Part shown: positions 23,866-31,912 of the stretch, piece by piece
Position numbering within the stretch: the stretch's first letter is position 1
Layout of the letters: the number at the start of each line of letters is the position of its first letter
Assembly: GCA_964347135.1 (NCBI GenBank)
Contig: CAYFXA010000019.1
Coordinates: 1 to 50,888, forward strand
Direction of reading: 5' to 3'
Length of the DNA stretch: 50,888 bases
DNA from: CAYFXA01 sp964347135
GTDB lineage: Bacteria; Patescibacteriota; Microgenomatia; PFEM01; JAHIFH01
The notes under the pieces: model-generated
Database searches by the model: none
The model's input: the letters and a program-made list of their open reading frames with translations, nothing else
Told to the model about the DNA's origin: nothing
Translations under genes and position numbers: made by a program

Positions 23866-24411
23866 ATGGGCAAAACCTACAAAACGGAAGGGATTATCCT
23901 CAAGCGCACTAACTACGGAGAAGCAGACCGCATTTTAACCATTTACACCAAACACTACGGTAAAATTAAGGCTTTAGCCAAAGGGGTAAGGCGAATTACC
24001 AGTCGTCGAGGTGGCAATGTTGAACTTTTTAATCAGGCAACCCTTTTTCTTAATAAAGGTAGAAATTTCGATATTCTTACTGAAGCTCAGGTAGTAAATT
24101 CTTTTAAATCGTGGCGCCAAAACCTAAAAAAAGTAGCCGTTGCTTATTATTTTTGTGAGCTGGTGGATAAATTGACGCCTGAAGAGCAGCCCAACCAAAG
24201 AGTCTTTCAGCTTCTCTCCCGCTTCCTGGGAAAAATAGGCACCGCCAGCCTCCCAGAGCTGTCTAGAAGCTTTGAGGAAACTCTTTTAAAGGAACTGGGC
24301 TTTGGTGTGCCTGAAAAGCTTAAAAAGCAGTCTGGAAGCCTCAGAGCCTACATTGAGTCAATTATTGAGAAAAAGCTTAATAGCCAAGAAATAGCCAAGG
24401 AGATTGATTGA
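23866..24411 (+). CDS. recO: DNA repair protein RecO, short form
   Basis: RecO helps RecF/RecR load RecA at gaps. The N-terminal OB fold is clear: YKTEGIILKRTNYGEADRIL (residues 5-24), then IKALAKGVRR. At 181 aa it is shorter than the usual 240 or so, and I see no Cys cluster of the C-terminal zinc site, although the helical middle part is there. Its stop overlaps the -35 of the glyQS promoter. It is not obviously functionally linked to the DUF4012 gene 4 bp upstream. Confidence 0.85.
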   Translation: MGKTYKTEGIILKRTNYGEADRILTIYTKHYGKIKALAKGVRRITSRRGGNVELFNQATLFLNKGRNFDILTEAQVVNSFKSWRQNLKKVAVAYYFCELVDKLTPEEQPNQRVFQLLSRFLGKIGTASLPELSRSFEETLLKELGFGVPEKLKKQSGSLRAYIESIIEKKLNSQEIAKEID

Positions 24412-24437
24412 CTTCCTCTTTCTAAATAAGCTAAGAT
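24408..24437 (+). promoter_or_regulatory. Predicted promoter of glyQS, leaderless type
   Basis: TTGACT at 24408-24413, an 18-bp spacer and TAAGAT at 24432-24437. The ATG at 24447 lies nine bases after the -10 with no Shine-Dalgarno, so the mRNA probably begins at or next to the start codon. Confidence 0.55.
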
Positions 24438-24446
24438 TGACCATAT

Positions 24447-25820
24447 ATGGCTGACCTCATGAACAAAATTGTTAGTTTGAGCAAAAGAAAGGGTTTTGTT
24501 TATCAAAACTCGGAAATTTATGGTGGAATTCAGGGTTTTTATGATTACGGACCTTTGGGAGTTGAACTAAAAAATAACATTAAACAAGAGTGGTGGTACG
24601 AGATGGTATTAAAAAGGGATGATGTTTATGGGATTGATGGCGCCATTATCACCCATCCCAAAGTCTGGGAAGCCTCTGGTCACGTAGAAGGTTTTACCGA
24701 TCCTTTGGTTGATTGTAAAAAATGTAAAAAACGGTTTCGGGCTGACCATTTGGTTGAGGAGATGAGGATTGAGGATACGGGCACGGCCGATGAAGGGTTT
24801 ATTAAGCGTCTTAACAAGGTTTTAAAGGGAAAGAAATGTCCAGAGTGTGGTGGGAAATTGGGTGATGCTCGGCGATTCAATCTTATGGTTGAAGTTGGTT
24901 TGGGAGTTATTGAGGAACAAAAAAGAAAAACTTATCTTCGAGGAGAAGCTTGTCAAAACATCTATCTCAACTATCAAAATGTCCTTAATTCGTTTTCTCC
25001 TAAGATTCCTTTTGGAATAGCCCAAATTGGCAAGGCTTTTAGGAATGAGATTACTCCAAGAAATTTCCTTTATCGCCAGCGTGAATTTGAACAATGGGAT
25101 CTTCAATGGTTTGTTAATCCTAAAGAAATGAAAAAATGGTACGAATATTGGAAAAAAGAAAGGATGAAGTGGTATCTTAGTTTGGTGAGGCAAAAGAAAA
25201 AAGTTCGTTTTAGAGAACATGGTGAGGATGAGCTAGCTCACTATGCCAAAGTTGCTTATGACATTGAGTACCAAACCCCTTTTGGTTGGAAGGAATGGGA
25301 AGGAGTTCACTGGCGAGGTGATTGGGATCTTTCTCGTCATGGTAAATACTCAGGAAAGGATTTTACCTATACTGATCCAAAAACAGGAAAGAAATTTATT
25401 CCCCAGATAGTGGAAACATCTGGCGGAGTAGACAGAACCTTTTTGTTTTTGCTCTTGGATGCCTACCAAGAAGAAAAGGATAAAGAAGGTGTTCGAGTAA
25501 TTTTGTCTCTCGATCCTCGCCTTTCTCCTTTTAAAATAGGTGTTTTTCCTCTCTTAGCTAATAAGCCTAAGTTAGTTAAACAAGCTCGCCAAGTTTATGA
25601 ATTACTCAAGCCTCATTTTACGGTTGCCTGGGATAATATTGGTAATATTGGTAAGCGCTATCGTCGTCAGGACGAAATCGGTACTCCTTGGTGTGTGACG
25701 ATTGATCATCAAACTTTAAAAGATAAAACCGTTACCGTTCGTGACCGCGATACGATGAAACAGGAAAGAATAAAGATTGACAAACTGATTAAATTATTTC
25801 AAGATAGATTAAAGCAATGA
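24447..25820 (+). CDS. glyQS: Glycyl-tRNA synthetase, single-chain class II type
   Basis: This 457-aa enzyme charges tRNA-Gly. It is the homodimeric type: YGPLGVELKNN near the start, class II motif 2 FRNEITPRNFLYRQREFEQ, and motif 3 with SGGVDRTFLFLL. A zinc ribbon is visible: C90, C93, C131, C134. The C-terminal anticodon-binding domain starts near residue 350. The gene is preceded by a likely leaderless promoter, so ATG 24447 is kept as the start. Its stop overlaps the next gene by 4 bp. Confidence 0.95.
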   Translation: MADLMNKIVSLSKRKGFVYQNSEIYGGIQGFYDYGPLGVELKNNIKQEWWYEMVLKRDDVYGIDGAIITHPKVWEASGHVEGFTDPLVDCKKCKKRFRADHLVEEMRIEDTGTADEGFIKRLNKVLKGKKCPECGGKLGDARRFNLMVEVGLGVIEEQKRKTYLRGEACQNIYLNYQNVLNSFSPKIPFGIAQIGKAFRNEITPRNFLYRQREFEQWDLQWFVNPKEMKKWYEYWKKERMKWYLSLVRQKKKVRFREHGEDELAHYAKVAYDIEYQTPFGWKEWEGVHWRGDWDLSRHGKYSGKDFTYTDPKTGKKFIPQIVETSGGVDRTFLFLLLDAYQEEKDKEGVRVILSLDPRLSPFKIGVFPLLANKPKLVKQARQVYELLKPHFTVAWDNIGNIGKRYRRQDEIGTPWCVTIDHQTLKDKTVTVRDRDTMKQERIKIDKLIKLFQDRLKQ

Positions 25821-26611
25821 AGAAATCTTATATTATTATTCTTGTTGTTATCGGCATTATTTTAATTTTGGGGGGAGGTTTTTTCTTTTGGCGCAGTCGG
25901 AGAGCCAAGGAGCCTTCATCAACTTTGGAACCAGAGGGGGTTTTGGTTGAAACCACTTTGGAAGAACGCCCCTATATTACCCTTACTCCTAGTAGTGATG
26001 GACATTGGCTAACGATTGATGTCACTCGGATTCAAGATGCAGAAAGTTTGGAATACGAACTTCTTTATAATACCGCTAGTGGCGCCACCCAGGGAAGTAT
26101 TAATTCGGTTAAATTAAAAGGCGAAACTACTTATTCTAAAAAAATCCTTCTTGGTTCAGAATCAAGCGGCCATTATAAATTTGATGAAGGAGTGACCCAA
26201 GGGACTTTGACCGTTAGATTAAGGGGTGGTCCGGGAACAAGAAAACTTATTACTGACTTTCATCTTCAACAAGGTGAAGACGAACTAACCTCGATTGATG
26301 GAAATTTCTCCGTAGAAGGAAGCTTCCCAAAAGCTAATTTCTATATCACTATGATGGTTGTAGGTCTGCCCGGAGATTTTGAAGGCGAAGTGATTGCGGG
26401 ACCGTATGAAGCGCTTAGCTCTGGCACAAAAACAGCTGAAGACGGACAAGTTAAGATTACTCTGGCTGAAGAATCAGAAACAGCTAAATTATATTCTTGG
26501 TCAGGAACAAGCTGGGTAGAAGAGGAAGCGGAAATTGAAAATAAGACTATTTCTGCTGAGATTTCTTCTTTGGCGACTTTTATTGTTGCTACTGAACAGG
26601 CTACTGAATAA
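25817..26611 (+). CDS. Membrane-anchored extracellular protein, unknown function
   Basis: This 264-aa protein has an N-terminal signal anchor (about residues 5-26, ending in WRSRR) and a Thr/Ser/Glu-rich outside part with beta-strand character. The last 60 residues (KLYSWSGTSWVEEE, then ISSLATFIVAT) follow a pattern common at the ends of bacterial surface beta-sandwich proteins. It overlaps the glyQS stop by 4 bp, though no functional link is evident. I cannot name a function. Confidence 0.7.
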   Translation: MKKSYIIILVVIGIILILGGGFFFWRSRRAKEPSSTLEPEGVLVETTLEERPYITLTPSSDGHWLTIDVTRIQDAESLEYELLYNTASGATQGSINSVKLKGETTYSKKILLGSESSGHYKFDEGVTQGTLTVRLRGGPGTRKLITDFHLQQGEDELTSIDGNFSVEGSFPKANFYITMMVVGLPGDFEGEVIAGPYEALSSGTKTAEDGQVKITLAEESETAKLYSWSGTSWVEEEAEIENKTISAEISSLATFIVATEQATE

Positions 26612-26665
26612 CTTGCTTCTTATCAATTCTTAAATTTTCACCCTTTCTGAGCCTAAATTTGCCCC

Positions 26666-26729
26666 TTGACAGAGTGTATGAAAATATATCAAAATGGAGA
26701 AAAGTGTAGCGAAATGGTGATTTCTGTAG
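26666..26729 (+). promoter_or_regulatory. mraZ promoter with six 10-bp periodic MraZ boxes
   Basis: A consensus -35 TTGACA lies at 26666-26671. From 26675 a five-base word recurs every 10 bp: TGTAT (26675), TATAT (26685), TGGAG (26695), TGTAG (26705), TGGTG (26715), TGTAG (26725), most separated by A-rich fives. MraZ is known to bind direct TGGGN-like repeats spaced by five bases upstream of its own gene, so this is a likely autoregulatory operator for the dcw cluster. The -10 lies within the repeats and is not clear. Confidence 0.7.
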
Positions 26730-26735
26730 AAGTTT

Positions 26736-27137
26736 ATGTTTCTAGGAACTTATCATCCGAAATTAATGGGCAAAGGCAGAGTTGCCCTGCCCCAAAAAAT
26801 AAGGGCAGAATTAAAAACTAAAAAAATTGTCCTTACTATTGGTTTCGAAAATTGTGTCTTTGGCTTTGATGAAAAGGACTGGGAAGAGATTGTCAAGCCT
26901 GAATTGTCAAGGCCGCTCTTTTCTGATGAAGAAGGAAGAAATTTACGAAGAAAAATGTGCAGGGAGGCAATGGTAATTAAGTTGGGTGCCCAAGGAAGAT
27001 TTATTATTCCAGAGAGAATGAAAGAATACGCCGGCATTAAAAACGAAGTCACTCTTATCGGCGCCGGTGACCACTTTGAAATTTGGGATTCACTGAGTTG
27101 GCAGAAGTATCAAGAGGAAAATTATGGTTCGTCTTAA
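26736..27137 (+). CDS. mraZ: Transcriptional regulator MraZ
   Basis: This 133-aa protein has two SpoVT/AbrB-like half-domains. The first opens with FLGTYHPKLMGKGRVALP (residues 2-19) and the second has KLGAQGRFIIPERM (about 84-97). MraZ forms a ring and regulates the division and wall cluster that it heads. It is followed by rsmH, the universal order of the cluster, and preceded by the 10-bp repeat operator. The final codons overlap a possible 40-codon ORF. Confidence 0.95.
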   Translation: MFLGTYHPKLMGKGRVALPQKIRAELKTKKIVLTIGFENCVFGFDEKDWEEIVKPELSRPLFSDEEGRNLRRKMCREAMVIKLGAQGRFIIPERMKEYAGIKNEVTLIGAGDHFEIWDSLSWQKYQEENYGSS

Positions 27138-27246
27138 CGGCGCCCAAATGCGCCAAAAATTACAAAAATCGATTAAAACGTATTGTCAAGAGAATAAAGA
27201 GAAAGAGAAAAAAGAGAAGGTGAAGGTTAATGGCCGAATTTCATGA
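27124..27246 (+). CDS. Possible 40-aa basic small protein between mraZ and rsmH
   Basis: An ATG at 27124 inside the end of mraZ opens a frame of 40 codons ending TGA at 27246, inside rsmH. The product is basic and Lys/Glu-rich (MVRLNGAQMRQKLQKSI at the start). It fills the mraZ-rsmH gap exactly with overlaps at both ends, which suits coupled translation. The composition is also what chance AT-rich DNA would give, so I hold it as a candidate. Confidence 0.35.
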   Translation: MVRLNGAQMRQKLQKSIKTYCQENKEKEKKEKVKVNGRIS

Positions 27247-28129
27247 GCCAGTTCTTTTAGAGGAAGTTATTGATTATTTAAAAGTTGAGAGGGGAGAAAG
27301 GTACATTGACGCCACTGTTGGTGGTGGAGGACACGCAAAAGCAATTTTAAAATTAGGTGGAAAAGTTTTAGCGATTGATTGTGATCCCGAAGCAATAAAA
27401 GCCGCCAGGCGTTGCCTGGCTTCAGCCTGCCCTCCAGGTAAACACTTTTCCTGGCGGCTTGTTTCGGGGAACTTTAAAAATCTTTTTCAAATTGCTAAAA
27501 AACAAGAATTTTTAAGTGTTTCCGGAGTTCTTTTTGATTTAGGTGTTTCTAGTTTTCAACTAGAAAAAGCAGAACGAGGTTTTTCTTTTAGCCTTGAGGC
27601 GCCTTTGGATATGAGAATGAGCCCGAAGCTAAAAGTGACCGCCGCTGATTTAATTAATGGTTTGAATAAAGGAGAATTAAATGAACTTTTTTCGAGAGTG
27701 GGTCAAGAACACCATTCTCGGCGCATTGCTGAGGCTATTTGCCGCGCCCGTAAGTTAAGGCCAATTAAAACCACGGGTCAGTTAGTTGAAATTATTAATC
27801 GAGCATTACCAACCAAAAAACGGAAAAAGAGGAAATTACATCCAGCAACCCGCGTTTTTTTAGCTTTGAGAGTTGCGGTTAACGATGAGCTTAACAATCT
27901 TAAAAAGGCTTTACCACAGGCACTCGATCTTTTAAAACCAAAAGGAAGATTAGCGATTATTAGTTTTCACTCAGGTGAAGACAGAATTGTTAAACAATTT
28001 TTTAAAGGGCAGGAAAAAAGAGGAAAATTAATTGTTATTACTAAAAAGCCCATTCGGCCAACACCCGAGGAAACCAGTCAAAATCCCCGGAGCCGGAGCG
28101 CTAAATTAAGAGTCGCAGAAAAAAGATGA
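27230..28129 (+). CDS. rsmH: 16S rRNA m4C1402 methyltransferase RsmH (MraW)
   Basis: This 299-aa enzyme methylates N4 of C1402 in 16S rRNA with S-adenosylmethionine. Signatures: FHEPVLLEEV near the start, SAM-binding DATVGGGGHA (residues 24-33), LFDLGVSSFQL, and DMRMS. The C-terminal end has SFHSGEDRIVKQFF and RSRSAKLRVAE. A GAAGG stretch before the ATG can act as ribosome binding site. It sits second in the dcw cluster and overlaps the ftsL-like gene by 4 bp. Confidence 0.96.
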   Translation: MAEFHEPVLLEEVIDYLKVERGERYIDATVGGGGHAKAILKLGGKVLAIDCDPEAIKAARRCLASACPPGKHFSWRLVSGNFKNLFQIAKKQEFLSVSGVLFDLGVSSFQLEKAERGFSFSLEAPLDMRMSPKLKVTAADLINGLNKGELNELFSRVGQEHHSRRIAEAICRARKLRPIKTTGQLVEIINRALPTKKRKKRKLHPATRVFLALRVAVNDELNNLKKALPQALDLLKPKGRLAIISFHSGEDRIVKQFFKGQEKRGKLIVITKKPIRPTPEETSQNPRSRSAKLRVAEKR

Positions 28130-28407
28130 AAAAAACTAACCTGCCCATTCTAGTTATTCTCTTTGTGGTTGGACTTGCCATTGTGCAGCTCGTTATCACC
28201 CACCGTTTGTCTACAGCCGGAGAGACAATAAAAGAAATAGAAATTGAAGCTTCAAGATTAGAGGAGAAAAACGAACTCTTCAGACAGGAGATAAATAAAC
28301 TGGGCTCATTAAGAAGAATTTCTCAAGAGGCAGAAAAATTGGGCTTCATTCGTCAAAACAATTTGCTTCACTTGACTCCAGAAGTGCCTGTGGCGATGAA
28401 TTACTAA
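28126..28407 (+). CDS. FtsL-like septum formation protein
   Basis: This 93-aa bitopic protein has a cytoplasmic stub, one membrane helix (about 6-24) and a coiled coil (about 30-65, for example IKEIEIEASRLEEKNELF). The ending KLGFIRQNNLLHL is like FtsL/DivIC family ends. Members link the divisome and activate the FtsW-FtsI pair. The position between rsmH and ftsI is that of ftsL. Sequence similarity in this family is low, so FtsL versus DivIC is judged from position. Confidence 0.75.
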   Translation: MKKTNLPILVILFVVGLAIVQLVITHRLSTAGETIKEIEIEASRLEEKNELFRQEINKLGSLRRISQEAEKLGFIRQNNLLHLTPEVPVAMNY

Positions 28408-28408
28408 A

Positions 28409-30148
28409 ATGGAAGGCAAAGGGCGAATAAACTTTCTTCTTGGTTGTTTTCTTGTTTTTGGTTGCCTGATTATTGCCCGTCTTTATTATTGGCAAGTAAT
28501 AGCTGGGGAAGAATTGGCCGCCGCTGCTGAAGGGCAACATCAGGTTTCCTTTGAAATACCTGCTAAAAGGGGTCAGATTTTAGCCAGTGATGGTTTTCCT
28601 TTGGCAACCGCGGAGGAAGCTTATTTAGTTTTTGCTTCATTACCTGATTTACAAGAAAACCCAAGTGAAATTGCGAGCAAACTAGCACCGATTTTGACTG
28701 ATACCGAAGAAGCAACTCCTGGAGGCAAAATCGATAGTCAAGAGGCACTCCTAATAATGGAAGAACTCCTTAAAGAGAGATTGAATCGAACCGATTTAAA
28801 CTGGGTACCACTCAAACACAAAGTTTCTCGGGAAACTAGGGAGGAAGTAGAGAAATTATTAATCAAGGGAATTGGTTTTGAAGAGGAACAGCGTCGGAGT
28901 TATCCTGAAGGTTCAAGTTCAGCTCATCTTTTAGGCTTTGTTGGTCAAGATATTAATGGGCGTGATAAAGGCTATTTTGGTTTGGAGGGTTACTATGACT
29001 TAGAGTTAAGAGGTAGAGCAGGGGTGGTCCGTCGGGAAAGAGATGCTTCTGGTCGGCCGATTTTGGTTGGTCAATTCCAAGATGAAGAACAGCACCACGG
29101 ACGGGATTTATTGACCACAATTGATCGGAGCGTTCAATATATTATCGAGGAAAAATTGGCTAAAGGACTAGAACGCTACGGTGCTTCTTCAGGTTCGGTT
29201 GTGGTTATGGAGCCAAACGGAGCTATTTTGGCGATGGCTGGTTTGCCTGGCTATCATCCAGGTAAATATCAGCAGTATGAAAAGGAGCTTTTTCCCAATC
29301 CCAATGTCGCCTTTTCTTATGAACCAGGTTCAACTTTTAAAATCGCGGTTATGTCAGCCGCTCTTAATGAAAAAGTTGTTAAGCCGGAAACAAAGTGCGA
29401 TAAATGCTCTAGCCCAAGAGTTATTAATGAATATGTGATTAAAACTTGGAACGAAGAATATTTTCCTGATTGTACGATGGTAGAAGTAATTGAACATTCG
29501 GATAACATTGGTATGGTTTTTGTAGGCGAAAAGTTGGGAATTGATAAATTGGTTGAGTATTTAAAAAAGTTTGGTTTGGGAGAAAAAACTGGCATTGACC
29601 TTGAAGACGAGTTGGTGCCTAATTTGCGCGTTGATGAAGACTGGAGATTTATTGATTTGGCCACCGCTTCATTTGGCCAGGGAATTGCTTTAACTCCTAT
29701 TCAAATGACAAGGATTGCCGCGGTTATTGCCAACAGAGGCAAACTCGTCCGTCCTTATCTTGTCAAACAAATAATTGGTGAAGACAAAACAATAACGATT
29801 GAACCCAAAATTGAAAATGAGGTAATTAGTTCAGCCACTGCTAAAGTGATGACAGAGCTAATGATTAATGCGGTTGAAAATGGTGAAGCGAAATGGGCAA
29901 AGCCACCCAGATATCGAATTGCTGGCAAAACAGGAACTTCTCAGATTCCTGTGAAAGGCCATTACGATGAAGAAAAAACAATTGCCTCTTTTGTTGGCTT
30001 TGCCCCTGCGGATGAACCTCAATTTGTTATGCTTGTCACTCTTCGCGAACCCACTTCCTCTCCTTGGGGCTCGGAAACGGCGGCTCCCCTTTGGTTTGAT
30101 ATTGCTAAAGAACTTTTTGATTATTACGGCGTTTTGCCTGAAAATTGA
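28409..30148 (+). CDS. ftsI: Penicillin-binding protein 2/FtsI transpeptidase
   Basis: This 579-aa class B PBP cross-links septal peptidoglycan. It has a membrane helix at about 8-27, a pedestal domain (RGQILASDG near 54-62) and a transpeptidase domain with the active-site STFK at 308-311, SDN at 364-366 and KTGT at 507-510. No PASTA repeats follow. Three Cys (330, 333, 355) cluster between the first two motifs and could form a disulfide or metal site outside the cell. It starts one base after the ftsL-like stop. Confidence 0.93.
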   Translation: MEGKGRINFLLGCFLVFGCLIIARLYYWQVIAGEELAAAAEGQHQVSFEIPAKRGQILASDGFPLATAEEAYLVFASLPDLQENPSEIASKLAPILTDTEEATPGGKIDSQEALLIMEELLKERLNRTDLNWVPLKHKVSRETREEVEKLLIKGIGFEEEQRRSYPEGSSSAHLLGFVGQDINGRDKGYFGLEGYYDLELRGRAGVVRRERDASGRPILVGQFQDEEQHHGRDLLTTIDRSVQYIIEEKLAKGLERYGASSGSVVVMEPNGAILAMAGLPGYHPGKYQQYEKELFPNPNVAFSYEPGSTFKIAVMSAALNEKVVKPETKCDKCSSPRVINEYVIKTWNEEYFPDCTMVEVIEHSDNIGMVFVGEKLGIDKLVEYLKKFGLGEKTGIDLEDELVPNLRVDEDWRFIDLATASFGQGIALTPIQMTRIAAVIANRGKLVRPYLVKQIIGEDKTITIEPKIENEVISSATAKVMTELMINAVENGEAKWAKPPRYRIAGKTGTSQIPVKGHYDEEKTIASFVGFAPADEPQFVMLVTLREPTSSPWGSETAAPLWFDIAKELFDYYGVLPEN

Positions 30149-30155
30149 AACCATG

Positions 30156-30164
30156 TGCTAAAAT
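30156..30164 (+). promoter_or_regulatory. Extended -10 element before the sugar nucleotidyltransferase
   Basis: TGCTAAAAT is an extended -10 (TGn plus TAAAAT), 18 bp before the ATG at 30183, in the 34-bp gap after ftsI. No convincing -35 is seen. Confidence 0.35.
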
Positions 30165-30182
30165 CAAAACAACGTTTATGAT

Positions 30183-30941
30183 ATGAAGGATATTGGTGTA
30201 GTCATTCTCGCTGCTGGGAAAGGAACAAGAATGAAGGGTTCAACCCCAAAAGCCCTTCGAAAATTAACAGGAAAACCTCTTATATTTTGGACATTGGACC
30301 TTCTCAAAAAAATAAATTTGATCAATATTTTTACTGTTATTGGATATAAGTCCAAACTAGTTGAGCAAGAGGTTAAAAAGGGAGGTTATAAGACAGTTTT
30401 TATAAAACAAAAGAAACTACTGGGAACAGGTGACGCAGTAAAAATAGCTTTAAAAAAAATTCCCAAGAGAATAAAAACAATATTAGTTTTATTTAGTGAT
30501 GATTCCGCATTTTATAGAGAAAAAACATTTAAAGAAATGATTGATTATTATTTTAAAAAAGGAAAGCCAGGAACAATGCTTGTAGTTCAAAAAAAGACTG
30601 CTTCTTCAGTTGGTGGTTTGAGAAGAGATAAAAGAAATAATGTAGTTGGGATATATTCATTCAAAGAATTGTTGCAGAAAAACATTAAAAAGATAGAGGT
30701 TGCGTGCGGGGTTTTTATTTTTGATAGAAAGTGGTTAGAGACAAATATAAAGCTGATTAAAAAGAATCCAGTTAGCGGTGAATATTTGTTACCCCAACTG
30801 ATTTATATCGCCGCTGAAAAACGCCAATTTTTGAAGACATTTATTTTAGCTGATCCTGATGAATGGGTTGGTATAAACACAGAAGAAGAACTTAAAGAAG
30901 CAAGAATTAAAAAAAACTTGATCCTAAAACATGGAGAATAA
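30183..30941 (+). CDS. Sugar nucleotidyltransferase (GlmU N-domain-like)
   Basis: This 252-aa GT-A type NTP transferase has the signature VILAAGKGTRMKGSTPKAL (residues 7-25), then GTGDAVKIAL (about 80-89) and LFSDDSAFY (about 99-107), close to the uridylyltransferase half of GlmU. The left-handed beta-helix acetyltransferase half is missing. It could make UDP-GlcNAc or another nucleotide sugar for the wall or glycan. It overlaps the PHP gene by 11 bp. The substrate is inferred only from family resemblance. Confidence 0.82.
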   Translation: MKDIGVVILAAGKGTRMKGSTPKALRKLTGKPLIFWTLDLLKKINLINIFTVIGYKSKLVEQEVKKGGYKTVFIKQKKLLGTGDAVKIALKKIPKRIKTILVLFSDDSAFYREKTFKEMIDYYFKKGKPGTMLVVQKKTASSVGGLRRDKRNNVVGIYSFKELLQKNIKKIEVACGVFIFDRKWLETNIKLIKKNPVSGEYLLPQLIYIAAEKRQFLKTFILADPDEWVGINTEEELKEARIKKNLILKHGE

Positions 30942-31905
30942 TACCAGGCTAGAAAAAGTTGATTTTCATGTACATTACGATGATGAAATTGCTACAAGGA
31001 TAATTGATGATGCTAAAAAGAATAACGTTGTCGCTGTTGCTTTAATTCGTAGGACAGAAGTCTCTGATAATATTGGAAAATATATTGAATATGGCAAACA
31101 GCAAGAAATAGAAGTGATTCCGGGCGTGGAATATATGGTTAGATTGGGAGAAGATAATTTAGTGGATTTAGTTGCGATTGGTTTTGATCATGAAAATCCG
31201 AAAATTAAAGAATTGTTTGGGGTTTCAGAAAGAAAAGAGTTCAACCGCCAGATAGCATTACAGCAAAAGGCGCTTTTTGAAGAAAGAGGCTTCGATTTTA
31301 CTAATCTTGTGGCAGAAGACGCTATCCTTTTGGAGAGACTAATGTCAGGAGAAATATCAGAAAAAGCAATTGTTTTTTGCAAACTAGTGGCTCGGAATCC
31401 CCAAAACAGAGCGCTGATTGATGAGATTAAAGAAGAAAATAAACAGGAATGGGAAAAATTCTATCGGGAATTTAACAGGAAACCTGGATATGAGGGAGAT
31501 ACTCAAGCATTGGAAGCAAAGTTCATTTGGAGACTTTTCTGTGCATTTGGTAAGTCTTTTTATATTCCAGTTCAACAAAAAGCTGAAATAATTATTGAAT
31601 CTGTTCATGAAGCTGGAGGTGTGGTGCTTTACTCTCCTGAAAAAAAGCATAATGAAGATGTGTGGAAAAGGTTAAAAAATTTGGGAATAGATGGAATAAT
31701 GGGCTGGCATGGGGGGAGGCTCGAAATAGACAGAAAGGTGATAAAAGACGCTCGCAGTAAGGATTTATTGATATTAGGGGGAAGTGATTATGATCCAAAT
31801 GTTGATGAGTGGAGAATAGGCGAGGGGAGTGGAGTAATGTACATAAGTACAAGGAGATTAAGGGAGCTAAAAGACTACATTCGAAATAAATATTCCCCCG
31901 GCTGA
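30931..31905 (+). CDS. PHP-domain metal-dependent phosphoesterase-like protein
   Basis: This 324-aa protein has the PHP metal ligands: HVH at 13-15 after KVDF, a Glu in IPGVEYMV (about 63-70), His in ESVHEAGG, GWHGGR and the final Asp in GGSDYDPN. PHP proteins hydrolyse phosphoesters such as nucleotides, histidinol phosphate or DNA ends. An insert of about 90 residues (about 100-195) separates the halves. It lies between a nucleotidyltransferase and murE; the context does not fix the substrate. Confidence 0.78.
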   Translation: MENNTRLEKVDFHVHYDDEIATRIIDDAKKNNVVAVALIRRTEVSDNIGKYIEYGKQQEIEVIPGVEYMVRLGEDNLVDLVAIGFDHENPKIKELFGVSERKEFNRQIALQQKALFEERGFDFTNLVAEDAILLERLMSGEISEKAIVFCKLVARNPQNRALIDEIKEENKQEWEKFYREFNRKPGYEGDTQALEAKFIWRLFCAFGKSFYIPVQQKAEIIIESVHEAGGVVLYSPEKKHNEDVWKRLKNLGIDGIMGWHGGRLEIDRKVIKDARSKDLLILGGSDYDPNVDEWRIGEGSGVMYISTRRLRELKDYIRNKYSPG

Positions 31906-31912
31906 TAATTTG

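Noticed and set aside
26612..26665. Terminator after the anchored protein gene
   Set aside because: No inverted repeat with a T run is seen; only the mraZ control region follows.
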